Source of the DNA: Streptomyces sp. CCM_MD2014
GTDB lineage: Bacteria; Actinomycetota; Actinomycetes; Streptomycetales; Streptomycetaceae
DNA length: 64,000 nt
Direction of reading: 5' to 3'
NCBI RefSeq assembly: GCF_000772045.1
Contig: NZ_CP009754.1
Coordinates: 1,488,001-1,552,000, forward strand
In this document: positions 1-9,068 of the stretch, piece after piece
Position numbering within the stretch: position 1 is the stretch's first letter
How the letters are laid out: every line of letters starts with the position of its first letter
Made by a program: the position numbers and the translations under genes
The notes under the pieces: model-generated
The model's database searches: none
Told to the model about the DNA's origin: nothing
What the model saw: the letters and a program-made list of their open reading frames with translations, nothing else

Positions 1-984
1 GTCACGCTCCGCGCGGCTGATGGCCGCGAGGGTTCCGGAGCGGTCGCCGTCAGCCGCGAGCGCGCGGGCGTGCACGATCGCCAGCAGCGCCTTCTCGCGG
101 TGGCTGGCCTGGCCGTAGCGGTCGCGATTCATCGAGGCGTCGGCGAGAGCGAGCGCCCTGCGTGGGTGCCCGAGGTCGACGGCCTGGTGAGCGAGGGCGC
201 GCAAGACGTGGCCACCGAGCGGTCCGTCACCAGCCTCCGCCGCGATCCGGGCGGCGATGGTGAGGTAGCGCTGGGCGGTGCGGTGTTCGCCGGCGTCGAA
301 GGCCATCCAGCCAGCGAGGTACGTCATCTCTGCGACGGCGGAGTGAGTGTCGCGGCGGAGCTGATCTGTGCGAAATCGGCCGCCGAGCAGCGGCACCGCC
401 TCGTCGAGCAGGTGGCTGGCGAGGGCTTTGCGGCCGGTTGCGCCGCCTCGCTGCTGGTCGCGCGCGGAGTAGTAGACCGTGAGGTCGCGGATGTCGTCGA
501 CGTCGGCTTGGGTCACCGAGCGCGAGGAGGACGGTCGGCGGTTCGCCGCTGTGGCGGGGGCGGCTGCCCACCACGAAGTGGTGGGCAGGGCAAAGCCGGC
601 TGCGGAGTAGGCGGCGGTGGCCAGCAGCTTGCGTCGGTGCATGTCGAGATCGTCGCTTCCCAGCTCGGCCAGTGCGGTCAGAGGGTCGACGCTCCAGTCG
701 GATCCGGTGTCGGTCGTGCCTGTCGGCTCTTCTTCCAGCCCGAGGTCGGCCAGGGAGAGCCGGCGGCCAAGCCTGCGGGACAGCGTCTCACGCAGGATAT
801 GCGGCGCTCTGCCACTCGGCTTCGTGCCGAGCACCCACATGGAGATGTGCGAGCGGGAGATCGCCTCCAGCTCACGCACTCCGCACTCCGCTGCCACGCG
901 GGCAACGGCGGCGGCGGCTTGCGGCTGGGACCAGCCTGCTTCGCGCAGGAGTGCGGCAAGGGCGACGTTGCGGTCACGGGCCAT
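1..984 (-). CDS. XRE-type transcriptional regulator with TPR-like C-terminus (3' end cut by window)
   Basis: Reading the complement from the ATG at 984 gives an open frame to the window edge (328 codons, no stop), beginning MARDRNVALAALLREAGWSQ. Residues about 8-80 fit a helix-turn-helix of the kind found in large Streptomyces regulators, including a SRSHISMWVLGTKP stretch. A short hydrophobic patch near residues 115-135 is followed by alanine-rich helical repeats resembling tetratricopeptide repeats. This layout is typical of NsdA-like or XRE/TPR regulators of development and secondary metabolism. It is divergent from the DUF6415 remnant. The C-terminal part lies outside the window, so ligand and target are unknown. 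Confidence 0.8.
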   Translation of the reverse strand, partial: MARDRNVALAALLREAGWSQPQAAAAVARVAAECGVRELEAISRSHISMWVLGTKPSGRAPHILRETLSRRLGRRLSLADLGLEEEPTGTTDTGSDWSVDPLTALAELGSDDLDMHRRKLLATAAYSAAGFALPTTSWWAAAPATAANRRPSSSRSVTQADVDDIRDLTVYYSARDQQRGGATGRKALASHLLDEAVPLLGGRFRTDQLRRDTHSAVAEMTYLAGWMAFDAGEHRTAQRYLTIAARIAAEAGDGPLGGHVLRALAHQAVDLGHPRRALALADASMNRDRYGQASHREKALLAIVHARALAADGDRSGTLAAISRAERD

Positions 985-1173
985 CGACTGCCCCTCGGTT
1001 CCGTAATGATCTTTGGCGCCTTTGGCGGCCTTCCCGTCCGCGAAGGCATACCCCTCGAACGGGATTCGCGGTTCGCTCAACGTAGCGGCCAGATCACTCA
1101 CATCGCACGCCGACCGACGCCTCCGACGGGCGATCTCGGCTCACTTTGGCTTGATCCGAACAGGAGTTGTGGC

Positions 1174-1669
1174 ATGCGCCTTTCGCTGGACCCTCGCCGA
1201 GATGGCAGCCAGCTCGTGGGCGGTCGCGGGCGGCAAGCGCCCGTCACCGCGGCACCGGCGCCGGAGCGCGATCACGTGGTGGTCGCGTCGGAGACGGTGA
1301 CGCTGGTACTGGGCGAAGATTCGCCACTACCCGAGAGCGCTGCCGACGTGAGGACCTCGTTCGCCTTCTGCGCGGCCACATTGCCCAGTTGGGCGCACGG
1401 ACCGCACCGCATGTTCCCGCCCTGCTGCGTGCGCAGCGGCTCTGCTCCGACAGCATCCCGAGGGCTATGTGTCGAGCCGGGTGCACCTGGTCAGGCTCGC
1501 CAAGGCCACCCAGGAACTGACGGCTTACGTGGAAAGCGGCGGCCCTGGACCGAACAGCAGGGAGGACGGGCGGCGTTGGCCGAGGCCAACGCTCAACGTG
1601 CTGCGCGGCACCGTCTTCGGTCTCGCCCTGGCCTGCCTGATCTTCGCCGCTTCGGTGCCGCGGACATGA
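1174..1669 (+). pseudogene. DUF6415-family protein, broken by two frameshifts
   Basis: A good ribosome site (AGGAG at 1162-1166) precedes ATG 1174. No single frame stays plausible, but consecutive frames join into a DUF6415-like protein. Frame 1 gives ETVTLVLGEDSPLPESAADV. From about 1350, frame 3 gives EDLVRLLRGHIAQLG and continues to about residue CSDS. From about 1462, frame 2 gives PEGYVSSRVHLVRLAKATQE and ends at TGA 1669. The last segment has a hydrophobic stretch (VFGLALACLIFAASV) that may be a membrane segment. Either the gene has decayed or there are two sequencing errors. DUF6415 proteins have no assigned biochemical function but are common beside Streptomyces regulators. Confidence 0.6.
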
Positions 1670-1968
1670 CGGTGACCGGTGCCGTCGTCATCGCTCTGGT
1701 CCTCGGGCCGACGGCCTGGCTAATGCTTCGCGGCGAGCGGGCGGCCGAACCTGCACGAGCCGCCGAGCACCTGCCGCCGCCCGGCAACGCTCCCTCTCCA
1801 CCTGGCGAACACGGACCTACCTACCGCCCACCGTTCCCGGCCGCTGCGACGGCCCCGATACGGCCCCGAACCTGCGGGGCTCACGGAGATCCACACAATG
1901 CATCGGCTTCCGCGCATCGAGCAGTACGGCCTGATCGGCGACACGCAGACCAGCGCCCACGTCTGTGA
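1666..1968 (+). CDS. Small putative membrane-anchored protein
   Basis: A 100-codon frame starts with ATG overlapping the TGA of the DUF6415 remnant (ATGA), a typical coupling arrangement. It begins MTVTGAVVIALVLGPTAWLM, one N-terminal transmembrane segment, followed by a proline-rich tail. It overlaps the GH15 gene by 71 bases, which argues against the full length being real. I recognise no family. It may be an authentic small protein or only a chance extension. Confidence 0.28.
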   Translation: MTVTGAVVIALVLGPTAWLMLRGERAAEPARAAEHLPPPGNAPSPPGEHGPTYRPPFPAAATAPIRPRTCGAHGDPHNASASAHRAVRPDRRHADQRPRL

Positions 1969-3799
1969 CGACGGTTCGATGGACTGGCTGTGCCTGCCCC
2001 GCTTCGACTCACCAGCCGTGTTCGCCGGTCTGCTCGGCACGCAGAAGCACGGCTCCTGGCAGATCGCCCCGGCCTCGTCCGCAGGCCGGTCCGGCTCCGG
2101 GAAAGCAGCTGAACGCCGGTACCGCGGTGACTCACTCGTTCTCGAATCGCTGTGGCGTACCCCGACGGGTTCGGTCCGCGTCCTGGATTTCATGCCGCCG
2201 CGCGACGGGGCCCCGCAGGTAATCCGAATCGTCGAGGGCCTGACTGGCGAAGTGGAGATGGTCTCGGCCATGCGTCCTCGGCCGGGGTACGGCAGCGTCA
2301 GCCCGTGGATCCACGAGGTCGGTGGGCGCATGGTCGCGGAGGCCGGCGGGGACGCCCTTTGGCTCGACACGTGCGTACCGCAGGTGGAGAAGGACGGCGT
2401 CGTCGTGAGTGTGTTCACCGTCGGAGTGGGACAGAGCGTGGCGTTCGTGCTCAGCTGGTGCCCGTCCCACGCCCCCGCACCGGACGTTCCCGACCCGGAG
2501 GCGGCGCTCGCCGAGACGCTCGCCTTCTGGCAGGACTGGACGCAGGAGTGCGCCTACAACGGGCCTTATCGCGAGGCCGTGGTCCGGTCCTCGATCACGC
2601 TGAAGGCCATGACCTACGGGCCGAGCGGCGGGATCGTCGCGGCGCCGACCACGTCGCTTCCCGAGGAGATCGGCGGCGACCGGAACTGGGACTACCGCTT
2701 CACTTGGCTGCGCGACGCCGCCACGACGCTTGCCGCACTGCTGGGGACCGGGTACCGGCAGGAGGCACAGGCATGGCGGCGATGGCTGCTGCGGGCCGTG
2801 GCCGGGGACCCGGAGAACCTGCAGATCATGTACGGGATCGCCGGGGAGCGTGACCTGCGGGAGCGGGAGCTTCCCTGGCTTCCCGGGTACGAAGCCTCCT
2901 CGCCGGTGCGGGTCGGGAACGGGGCTGCGGACCAGCTGCAGCTGGACGTGTACGGCGAAGTGATCGACACCCTGTACCTCGCGCACCAGAGCGGAGTCGC
3001 CCACTGCGCCGACACCGCGGTCCTGCACCAGCGACTCATCGAGCACCTGGCGCAGCGCTGGCAGGAGCCCGACGAGGGCATCTGGGAGATCCGCGGGGCC
3101 CGCCGGCACTTCGTGCACTCCAAGGTGATGGCCTGGGTGGCGGTCGACCGCACCATTCGCCTGGCCGAGGCAGGCGCGCTCGACATGGACCGGGCCCCAC
3201 TGGTCGAGCTGCGGGCGGCGATCCACCGGGAGGTCTGCGACAAGGGCTTCGACCCGGTGCGCAACACCTTCACCCAGTCCTACGGCTCGCAGGAACTGGA
3301 CGCCGCCACGCTGCTCATCCCCCGCACCGGTTTTCTGCCGCCCGATGACCCGCGCGTGATCGGCACCGTGGATGCGGTCCGTCGTCAACTCTCCACGGAC
3401 GACGGGCTCGTGTACCGGTACCCGACCTGCGGTGAGGACGTCGGGGTGGACGGCTTGACTGGCGACGAGGGCGCCTTCTTCCTGTGCAACTTCTGGCTCG
3501 TCGACGGCCTCGCCCTGACCGGCCGCCTCGACGAGGCCCGCGCCTTGTTCGAACGCCTCCTGGCTCTGCGCAACGACCTCGGGCTCCTGGCGGAGGAGTA
3601 CGACCCCGTACAGCAGCGCCAGCTCGGCAACTTCCCGCAGGCATTCAGCCACATGGGCCTGATCCAAAGCGCCCTGCTCCTTCAGCAGATGGCGACGCAG
3701 TCCTCCCCCCACCACGCCGCGCTCGCGGTTCCCGCACCCCGCTCAACCCCCCGCAGCACGCGCCAGTCCACCGCCGACCTGACGCCGCAGCACGCATAG
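1898..3799 (+). CDS. Glycoside hydrolase family 15 protein (trehalase/glucoamylase-like)
   Basis: This 633-residue protein belongs to the GH15 group that acts on alpha-glucosidic bonds (glucoamylases, and actinobacterial trehalases). The N-terminal 200 residues match the trehalase-like domain (IEQYGLIGDTQTSAHV, DWLCLPRFDSPAVFAGLLG). The (alpha/alpha)6 catalytic part carries the family stretches GGDRNWDYRFTWLRDA, a KVMAWVAVDR segment and a late LLAEEYDP segment with a candidate catalytic Glu, then GNFPQAFSHMGLI. There is no signal peptide, so it is cytoplasmic. Length is slightly above the usual 600 because of a Ser/Pro/Ala-rich C-terminal tail. A GGAG ribosome site precedes ATG 1898. Trehalose breakdown is the likeliest role in a streptomycete; the exact substrate is not decided by the sequence. 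Confidence 0.92.
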   Translation: MHRLPRIEQYGLIGDTQTSAHVCDDGSMDWLCLPRFDSPAVFAGLLGTQKHGSWQIAPASSAGRSGSGKAAERRYRGDSLVLESLWRTPTGSVRVLDFMPPRDGAPQVIRIVEGLTGEVEMVSAMRPRPGYGSVSPWIHEVGGRMVAEAGGDALWLDTCVPQVEKDGVVVSVFTVGVGQSVAFVLSWCPSHAPAPDVPDPEAALAETLAFWQDWTQECAYNGPYREAVVRSSITLKAMTYGPSGGIVAAPTTSLPEEIGGDRNWDYRFTWLRDAATTLAALLGTGYRQEAQAWRRWLLRAVAGDPENLQIMYGIAGERDLRERELPWLPGYEASSPVRVGNGAADQLQLDVYGEVIDTLYLAHQSGVAHCADTAVLHQRLIEHLAQRWQEPDEGIWEIRGARRHFVHSKVMAWVAVDRTIRLAEAGALDMDRAPLVELRAAIHREVCDKGFDPVRNTFTQSYGSQELDAATLLIPRTGFLPPDDPRVIGTVDAVRRQLSTDDGLVYRYPTCGEDVGVDGLTGDEGAFFLCNFWLVDGLALTGRLDEARALFERLLALRNDLGLLAEEYDPVQQRQLGNFPQAFSHMGLIQSALLLQQMATQSSPHHAALAVPAPRSTPRSTRQSTADLTPQHA

Positions 3800-3825
3800 C
3801 CACCCCACCCCTGACGAGGATTCCC

Positions 3826-5343
3826 ATGCCTGACAGCGCCTTCCCGGCACGGCCAGCCGCTACCGGCCACCGCAGACGGCGGCCCCCGCTCGACGCGACC
3901 ACGCTGTACCTCGCCCGTCGCGCCGTGGCACTGCCCCTGGCACTCCTCGCCGCGCTGCTGCTCGCCGCCTTCGCTCTCCGGTCGGGGTCCGTCGTAGGCC
4001 CCGGCTGGGTCCTGGCCGGCCTGGTCTGCGGACTAGCGGGGGTCGTCGCGGTGGCAGCACGCGGAGCGCACAGCGTCGCCAGCGCCGTGCAGTCGGCGGT
4101 GGCGGATTCCCAGACGGCAGCGCTGAACGCGGTCGCAAGGGCAGCGGCAGCCGTTGAGAAGTCGGTGCAGTGGTCGGCGGACGAGCTGTGCCGCGGAAAA
4201 CGTCCAGCGTTGCCGGACCCGCACACCGCGCAGTCGTCCACCCCGAACGCCGGGATCGACAACGCGTTGAGTGCCCTCCAGGCGCAGGCCATCATGTCGC
4301 TGATCCGCGTGCACGACGAGTCCCAGTCCGTGGTCCTCCTGGAAGTGCTTCGCCGCCTGGCCATGCGCGAGCATGCCTTGGTCAGCAAGGCTCTTGAGGC
4401 ACTGAGCCGGTTGGAGATGCTGACCGACGACCCGGAGCTGCTGGCCAAGATCTTCGAGATCGATCACCTCGTGACGCGGATGCGCCGCCAGGTCGAGAGC
4501 ACGGCGGTCCTGGGCGGGCAGTCCCTGCGCAGCGTGCGCCGGCCCGTTCCCGTCACGACGGCCCTGCGTGGCGCTGTCTCCGAGGTTGTGCAGTATCCGC
4601 GGGTGGCCGTCGCGGCCGGATCCGTGGGCGCCGAGCTGGGGTTGCCCGGCCATGTGGGGCCGGACCTGACGCACCTGCTGGCCGAGCTGATCGAGAACGC
4701 CTGCGAGTGCTCGGATCCAGCGACGCGGGTGATGGTGCGCGCGCAGCGGGTGCCACACGGGCTGGCCATCGAGGTCGAGGACCGCGCCATTCCCATGCAC
4801 CCGCAGACGCGGGCACAGATGAACGACCTGCTCAAAGCCCCGGACGAGGTCGACGTCAGCGGCCAGGTCCGGGCTGGACAGCTCGGCCTGCTGGTCGCCG
4901 CGAAGATCGCCCAGTCACACGGGTTGTCCGTCCTCCTGCAGGAGAACGCGACGGGAGGCACCACCGCCCTGGTCGTCATACCGGCACGGCTCCTGGTAGC
5001 CATTCCATCGGTCGAGGACGCGGGTGCGCCGCAGCCCGAGGAAGCTCGCATGTCCGGGCAGCAGCCGCAGCAGGTGGCCGCGGCTCCTGCCGCCCCAGGG
5101 GTGGGGCAGGTCGCACGCCCCGTCTCCGCTGGGGCATCGACCTCGGCGGGTCATTCGGCCGACGCGGCGCCCGCTCTTCCCACGCGCACGCGTCGGTCGG
5201 AACCTTTCCGTCCGCCACAGGAGCGGGAGCAAGCCCCCGTGTCCGCGGCGACGCCCGGGCTGGCAGCCGCCTTCCGCAGCGGCCTCCAGGCCGGCGGAAC
5301 CGCCAGTCCCCCTCCCGCCTCGACAGAAGACCCCACCCCCTGA
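3826..5343 (+). CDS. cvnA: Conservon sensor: membrane histidine kinase-like ATPase CvnA
   Basis: A 505-residue protein that starts the conservon (CvnA-B-C-D), the streptomycete signalling module thought to work like a membrane-bound G-protein complex. Two hydrophobic segments lie near residues 30-50 and 60-80. A helical dimerisation region follows, then a GHKL ATPase fold with an N-box (LAELIENACECSDPAT, about residues 285-300) and a late GGTTALVVIP strand. A roughly 120-residue Pro/Ala-rich tail ends the protein. It is shorter than many CvnA proteins and lacks a large extracellular sensor domain. The ATG at 3826 follows GACGAGGA. The ATP site looks complete, but I cannot see a convincing H-box, as usual for this family. 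Confidence 0.85.
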   Translation: MPDSAFPARPAATGHRRRRPPLDATTLYLARRAVALPLALLAALLLAAFALRSGSVVGPGWVLAGLVCGLAGVVAVAARGAHSVASAVQSAVADSQTAALNAVARAAAAVEKSVQWSADELCRGKRPALPDPHTAQSSTPNAGIDNALSALQAQAIMSLIRVHDESQSVVLLEVLRRLAMREHALVSKALEALSRLEMLTDDPELLAKIFEIDHLVTRMRRQVESTAVLGGQSLRSVRRPVPVTTALRGAVSEVVQYPRVAVAAGSVGAELGLPGHVGPDLTHLLAELIENACECSDPATRVMVRAQRVPHGLAIEVEDRAIPMHPQTRAQMNDLLKAPDEVDVSGQVRAGQLGLLVAAKIAQSHGLSVLLQENATGGTTALVVIPARLLVAIPSVEDAGAPQPEEARMSGQQPQQVAAAPAAPGVGQVARPVSAGASTSAGHSADAAPALPTRTRRSEPFRPPQEREQAPVSAATPGLAAAFRSGLQAGGTASPPPASTEDPTP

Positions 5344-5411
5344 CCCGCTTCTTCCGCGTTCCCGGCGGCCCAGTACACCCACTGGCCCTTCCCCCTTCTG
5401 GAGCGATCCCC

Positions 5412-5924
5412 ATGAGCACTGACCCCGCGATGAACAACGTGACCGACGGCACGCCCGCATCCGCGACGACAAGCGGACAGCGGGACAGCATGGCCTGGCT
5501 GCTGCGTCAGTTCGCCTCCGAGACGCCGGGCGTCACGCACGCCGTCCTGCTCTCGCGCGACGGACTGCGGCTGCTGGACAGCGACGTCGACAAGGACTGG
5601 GCGGACGAACTGTCGGCCGCCTTCAGCGGGGTCGCCTCCCTCGCGGCGAACATCACCGGCCCCAGCCACAAGAAGAGGCCGGCCCGGCAGGTCATCATCG
5701 AGCGAGACGACTGCCTGTTCTTCGTCCAGAGCGCCGGGCGCAGCGCGGCCTTCGACACCCATCCCGGTGCCGAACGCGGTGAGGTGGACACGATCCTCGC
5801 TGTCATCGCCACCAGGGACGCCGATGTGGGCACCGTCGGCTTCGAGATGGGGCGCCTGGTCCAGAAGTTCGCCCCGTACATGCTGATCCCCGTCCGCGTT
5901 GGCACGGGCGGAGAGGTCCGGTGA
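5412..5924 (+). CDS. cvnB: Conservon roadblock/LC7-domain protein CvnB
   Basis: A 170-residue protein with the roadblock/LC7 fold (SMAWLLRQFASETPGVTHAV, then LLSRDGLRLL). This fold is related to MglB-type regulators of small GTPases. In conservons it is proposed to associate with the CvnA sensor and the CvnD GTPase as a GTPase-activating or scaffold component. The N-terminal 25 residues are low-complexity. Its TGA overlaps the GTG start of cvnC (GTGA), so the two are translationally coupled. The order sensor, roadblock, DUF742, GTPase identifies the operon. Confidence 0.92.
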   Translation: MSTDPAMNNVTDGTPASATTSGQRDSMAWLLRQFASETPGVTHAVLLSRDGLRLLDSDVDKDWADELSAAFSGVASLAANITGPSHKKRPARQVIIERDDCLFFVQSAGRSAAFDTHPGAERGEVDTILAVIATRDADVGTVGFEMGRLVQKFAPYMLIPVRVGTGGEVR

Positions 5925-6328
5925 CCACGTACGGCCGCGCGGCCGAGGAGTCGGCGTTCGTGCGGACCTACGCCGTGACGCGCGGGCGTACCAAGCCGCG
6001 GCACCTGCTCGCTCTGGAAACCGTCCTGGAGGCCGGGCAGGGAAGGCCGGGCCCGGCGCAGGCCGAGGAGTGCGGGGAGATTCTCGCCCTGTGCCGGGAG
6101 CGCCGGCGGTCGGTGGTCGAGCTGGCGGGTCGCCTCGGCCGGCCCGTGACCGCCGTCAAAGTGCTCGTCTCCGACCTCTTGGACGCCGGCGCCCTCGTCG
6201 TCCCCCTGACCCAGTCCTATGCCGATACCGGCGCAGGGTCCGGTCCGTCTATCCAAATGCTGGCAGCCGTTTCCGTCGGCTTGAAGAGGAAGTGGCCTGA
6301 TGCCGTCGCCTATCCCCAGGCCGGATGA
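5921..6328 (+). CDS. cvnC: Conservon DUF742 protein CvnC
   Basis: This 135-residue protein has the DUF742 pattern: an N-terminal RTYAVTRGRTKPRH segment and a winged-helix-like core (ELAGRLGRPVTAVKVLVSDL), then DAGALVV. It is the standard third gene of conservons and has no known catalysis. The GTG start at 5921 overlaps the cvnB stop. Its 3' end overlaps cvnD by 29 bases, a larger overlap than usual and a sign of tight coupling. Confidence 0.9.
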   Translation: MTTYGRAAEESAFVRTYAVTRGRTKPRHLLALETVLEAGQGRPGPAQAEECGEILALCRERRRSVVELAGRLGRPVTAVKVLVSDLLDAGALVVPLTQSYADTGAGSGPSIQMLAAVSVGLKRKWPDAVAYPQAG

Positions 6329-6962
6329 CCCGTCCACGGTTTCGCCGCACTCGCAGGCCGGTGCGCCGACTGTGCTGAAGATCGTGATTGCCGGCGGTTT
6401 CGGCGCGGGCAAGACCACCGCAGTGGGCGCCGTCAGCGAGATCACGCCGCTGAGTACGGAGGAGTACCTGACCGAGGCGAGCGCGGACGTCGACAGCCTG
6501 GCTGGCCTGGCGTCCAAGCGGACCACCACGGTCGCCTTCGACTTCGGCCGATTGAGCCTGCCCGATGCGCCCGTGCCGCTGGAACTGTTTCTGTTCGGCA
6601 CGCCGGGCCAGGACCGGTTCGTCGACCTCTGGTACGACCTCTCCCGCGGCGCCGTCGGCGCGGTCGTCCTGGTCGATACCCGCCGCTTGGAGAGCAGCTT
6701 CACGCCCGTCAGCTTCTTCGAGGACATCGGCCTGCCCTTCGTCGTCGCGGTCAACCAATTCGACGGGGCGCACCGCTACCACCCCGAGCAGGTCCGCGCC
6801 GCTCTCGAACTCCCCGCTGCCGTGCCGGTGGTCACCTGCGACGCCCGCGACACGAATCACGTCGCCGGCGTTCTGCTGGCCCTCGTCGACCACGCCGTCA
6901 ATTGCGCCGCCACCACCAATCGCGCTGGTCACACCCCTTCTACCACCCTCCAGGACGTCTGA
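6300..6962 (+). CDS. cvnD: Conservon GTP-binding protein CvnD
   Basis: A 220-residue Ras-like GTPase, the G-protein component of the conservon. The P-loop is GGFGAGKTT (about residues 31-39). A switch-type segment LFLFGTPGQDRF contains the G3-like GTPGQ, and NQFD is the G4-like guanine-specificity motif. It starts inside cvnC, after a GAAGAGGAAG ribosome site. Its TGA shares one base with the ATG of the next gene (TGATG), so the GAF protein belongs to the same operon. Confidence 0.92.
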   Translation: MPSPIPRPDDPSTVSPHSQAGAPTVLKIVIAGGFGAGKTTAVGAVSEITPLSTEEYLTEASADVDSLAGLASKRTTTVAFDFGRLSLPDAPVPLELFLFGTPGQDRFVDLWYDLSRGAVGAVVLVDTRRLESSFTPVSFFEDIGLPFVVAVNQFDGAHRYHPEQVRAALELPAAVPVVTCDARDTNHVAGVLLALVDHAVNCAATTNRAGHTPSTTLQDV

Positions 6963-7603
6963 TGTCACAGCACCCCAGCGACCCCTACCGCACGCCGCAG
7001 ACTGCCCCGCCCGCCCGGTCCTTGCCTCGGCGCGACATGCGGGACACCACCCCCGGCCCGTTCACCCCGCCCGGCACCGCCCTCACCAGCCAGCGACCTC
7101 AGCAGTCGCTGGAGCTGGCTCAGCGTTACGAGCTACTCAACCGCCTGGGCGTGCCCCCGGTGGCCAACGAGGACTTCGACGAGCTGGCCCGCGACATGGC
7201 CACACAGGCCGGGTTCTTGTACGGGTTCGTCAACCTGTTCCTGGAGGAGCAGACTTTCGTCGGGCTGCACCAGCCGCCGGCGGACAGCGGGTTCGTGATC
7301 GTCGGCCGCACCATGAGCCGGGACCACGGCTGGTGCCCGGAGGTCATGGCCCGCAGGAAGGCCCTCCCGCTGCACGACGTGCACGCGTCCCCGCGCTTCA
7401 GCGGCAACGCGGTGGTCGACGCCGTCGGGATCCGTTCCTACTTCGGCGCTCCGTTGATCCACGACAGCGGCACGGTGCTGGGCACGGTGTGTGTGATCGA
7501 CCCCGAGAAGCGGCCCCTGGCCGAGGCACGTCGTCTGCGGGACATCGTCATCAACGCCAGTGCACAGGTGATGGACCACATCGTCCGCGCCCCCGTCCGC
7601 TAG
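6962..7603 (+). CDS. GAF-domain protein, fifth gene of the conservon operon
   Basis: This 213-residue protein has a proline-rich N-terminus (about 45 residues) followed by one GAF domain (ERYELLNRLGV-like helix, the SRDHGWCPEVMARRKALPLH stretch, then SYFGAPLIHDSGTVLGTVC). GAF domains bind small ligands or redox cofactors. A free-standing GAF protein after cvnD is a recurring conservon variant, probably an extra sensory input to the module. Start ATG 6962 was chosen because it overlaps the cvnD stop; an upstream frame extension exists but has no ribosome site. Confidence 0.85.
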   Translation: MSQHPSDPYRTPQTAPPARSLPRRDMRDTTPGPFTPPGTALTSQRPQQSLELAQRYELLNRLGVPPVANEDFDELARDMATQAGFLYGFVNLFLEEQTFVGLHQPPADSGFVIVGRTMSRDHGWCPEVMARRKALPLHDVHASPRFSGNAVVDAVGIRSYFGAPLIHDSGTVLGTVCVIDPEKRPLAEARRLRDIVINASAQVMDHIVRAPVR

Positions 7604-7689
7604 GCCGTTCCACAACTTCCCACCCGGGAGCCGTAGGCGTTCCCCGGCCGCTCCACGCGTTGCGACCTTCATCCAGGGAGAGGGAGACC

Positions 7690-8943
7690 ATGTCCGCCAC
7701 ACCCACCACGCCTCCACCGGCGCTGCGTCCCTACCTCACCGCCCGCCACGATCTGCTGTGGCAGGAGGCGGACGCCTTCGCGGCCGAGTACGTCGCGCCG
7801 CGCGTGGCGCGGATGGAGGCCGCTCCGGGCAGGGTGGAGCGCAAGGTCGCCGACCTGATGGCCGCACGGGGCTGGTTCGCCGTCACCGTCCCGGCGGTCT
7901 TCGGCGGGCTGGGCGCCGGACACGTGGCCAGGACCGTCTTGGTCCACCGCATCGCGCGGGTCTCGGCGGCTGCCGCGGCCATCCTGCAGGCCACATTGAT
8001 CCCCGTGGGCGCTCTGCTGCACTTCGCCACCTACGAGCAGAAGGGCCGCTGGCTTCCCCGGGTCGCGGACGGGTCCGTGCTGCTGTCGATCGCCGTGACC
8101 GAACCGCTCGCCGGAGGACACATCGGCGGCATCGAAACCACCGCCGAACGCGCCGGCAACGAGTGGGTGATCACCGGCAGCAAGATCCATATCGGCAACA
8201 GCCACCTCGCCGGAGCCCACCTCGTCGTCGCCCGCACCGCAAGGCCGGGAGTAAGCACCTCGCAGGCGCTGACCGCGTTCATGGTCGAAGCCGACCGCCC
8301 CGGACTTTCCGTCTCCGACCACCGTGCCGGGCTCGGTCTGCACGGCTTCTCCGCCGGCCGCCTCGACCTCGATCACGTCCGCGTCCCCGCCGACAACGTG
8401 GTCGGGGAGATCGGCCAGGGACTGGCCGTGGCCCAGAGCAGCAGCATCCTCTACGGCCGCCCCAACCTGGCCGCCGTCAGCCTCGGCATCCACGAAGCCG
8501 TCGTGGACACCACCACCGCCAGGCTCAAGACCCGCCCCCGCTACCAGGGCGCCCTGTCCGACCTGCCGGTCCTGCGGGACCGCGTCGGCGGCATGGAAGC
8601 CCGCCTGCGCGCCGCCCGGATCCTCTCCTACCAGGCCGTACACCTCCTCGACCACGGCCTGCCCTGCGACGCCGACCTGATCAACTCGAAATACCTCGGC
8701 CACCAGTGGGCCGTCCAGTCCGCCCAGGACGCCATGGAACTGCACGGCGCCCACGCCCTCGATGGCGACTACATCGTCCAGCGCCTGTGGCGCGACATCC
8801 AGCACACCTACCCACCGGCCGGAACCGGCGAAGTCCAGCGCATCCGCCTGGCCGACGCCGCCTTCGCAGAGGACCACTTCCAGTGGTCCGAGCGCCTCGC
8901 CGCCGAAGCCGCCTGGGCACGACCCGACCCGACCGCCGCATGA
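7690..8943 (+). CDS. Acyl-CoA dehydrogenase family protein
   Basis: A 417-residue flavoprotein of the acyl-CoA dehydrogenase fold: N-terminal helical domain, middle beta domain with SIAVTEPLAGGHIGG and WVITGSKIHIGN (FAD/substrate region), and a C-terminal helical bundle containing DAMELHGAHAL and VQRLWRDIQHTY. It follows a GGGAGA ribosome site at ATG 7690. The family oxidises acyl-CoA or carrier-bound acyl chains at the alpha-beta bond; members in biosynthetic regions often act on unusual substrates. It lies between the conservon and the lanthipeptide region and could belong to either or neither. Confidence 0.85.
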   Translation: MSATPTTPPPALRPYLTARHDLLWQEADAFAAEYVAPRVARMEAAPGRVERKVADLMAARGWFAVTVPAVFGGLGAGHVARTVLVHRIARVSAAAAAILQATLIPVGALLHFATYEQKGRWLPRVADGSVLLSIAVTEPLAGGHIGGIETTAERAGNEWVITGSKIHIGNSHLAGAHLVVARTARPGVSTSQALTAFMVEADRPGLSVSDHRAGLGLHGFSAGRLDLDHVRVPADNVVGEIGQGLAVAQSSSILYGRPNLAAVSLGIHEAVVDTTTARLKTRPRYQGALSDLPVLRDRVGGMEARLRAARILSYQAVHLLDHGLPCDADLINSKYLGHQWAVQSAQDAMELHGAHALDGDYIVQRLWRDIQHTYPPAGTGEVQRIRLADAAFAEDHFQWSERLAAEAAWARPDPTAA

Positions 8944-9068
8944 GCCCCCGTGCGCGGCACCCCGTGACTCCCCACCGCCGCGCACGGGCCCGTGCCGCCG
9001 GCCCCCGTCCCCCGCGGGGACCGGCGGCACCCCTCCCAGTGACCATCCACTCAGCCGAGAGAGACACC

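Noticed and set aside
70..1968. 632-residue plus-strand frame at the left edge
   Set aside because: The first kilobase is better read on the minus strand as an XRE/TPR regulator; the long frame is a GC-rich shadow and merges unrelated segments.
2132..3715. 527-residue frame opposite the GH15 gene
   Set aside because: Antisense shadow of a clearly conserved enzyme.
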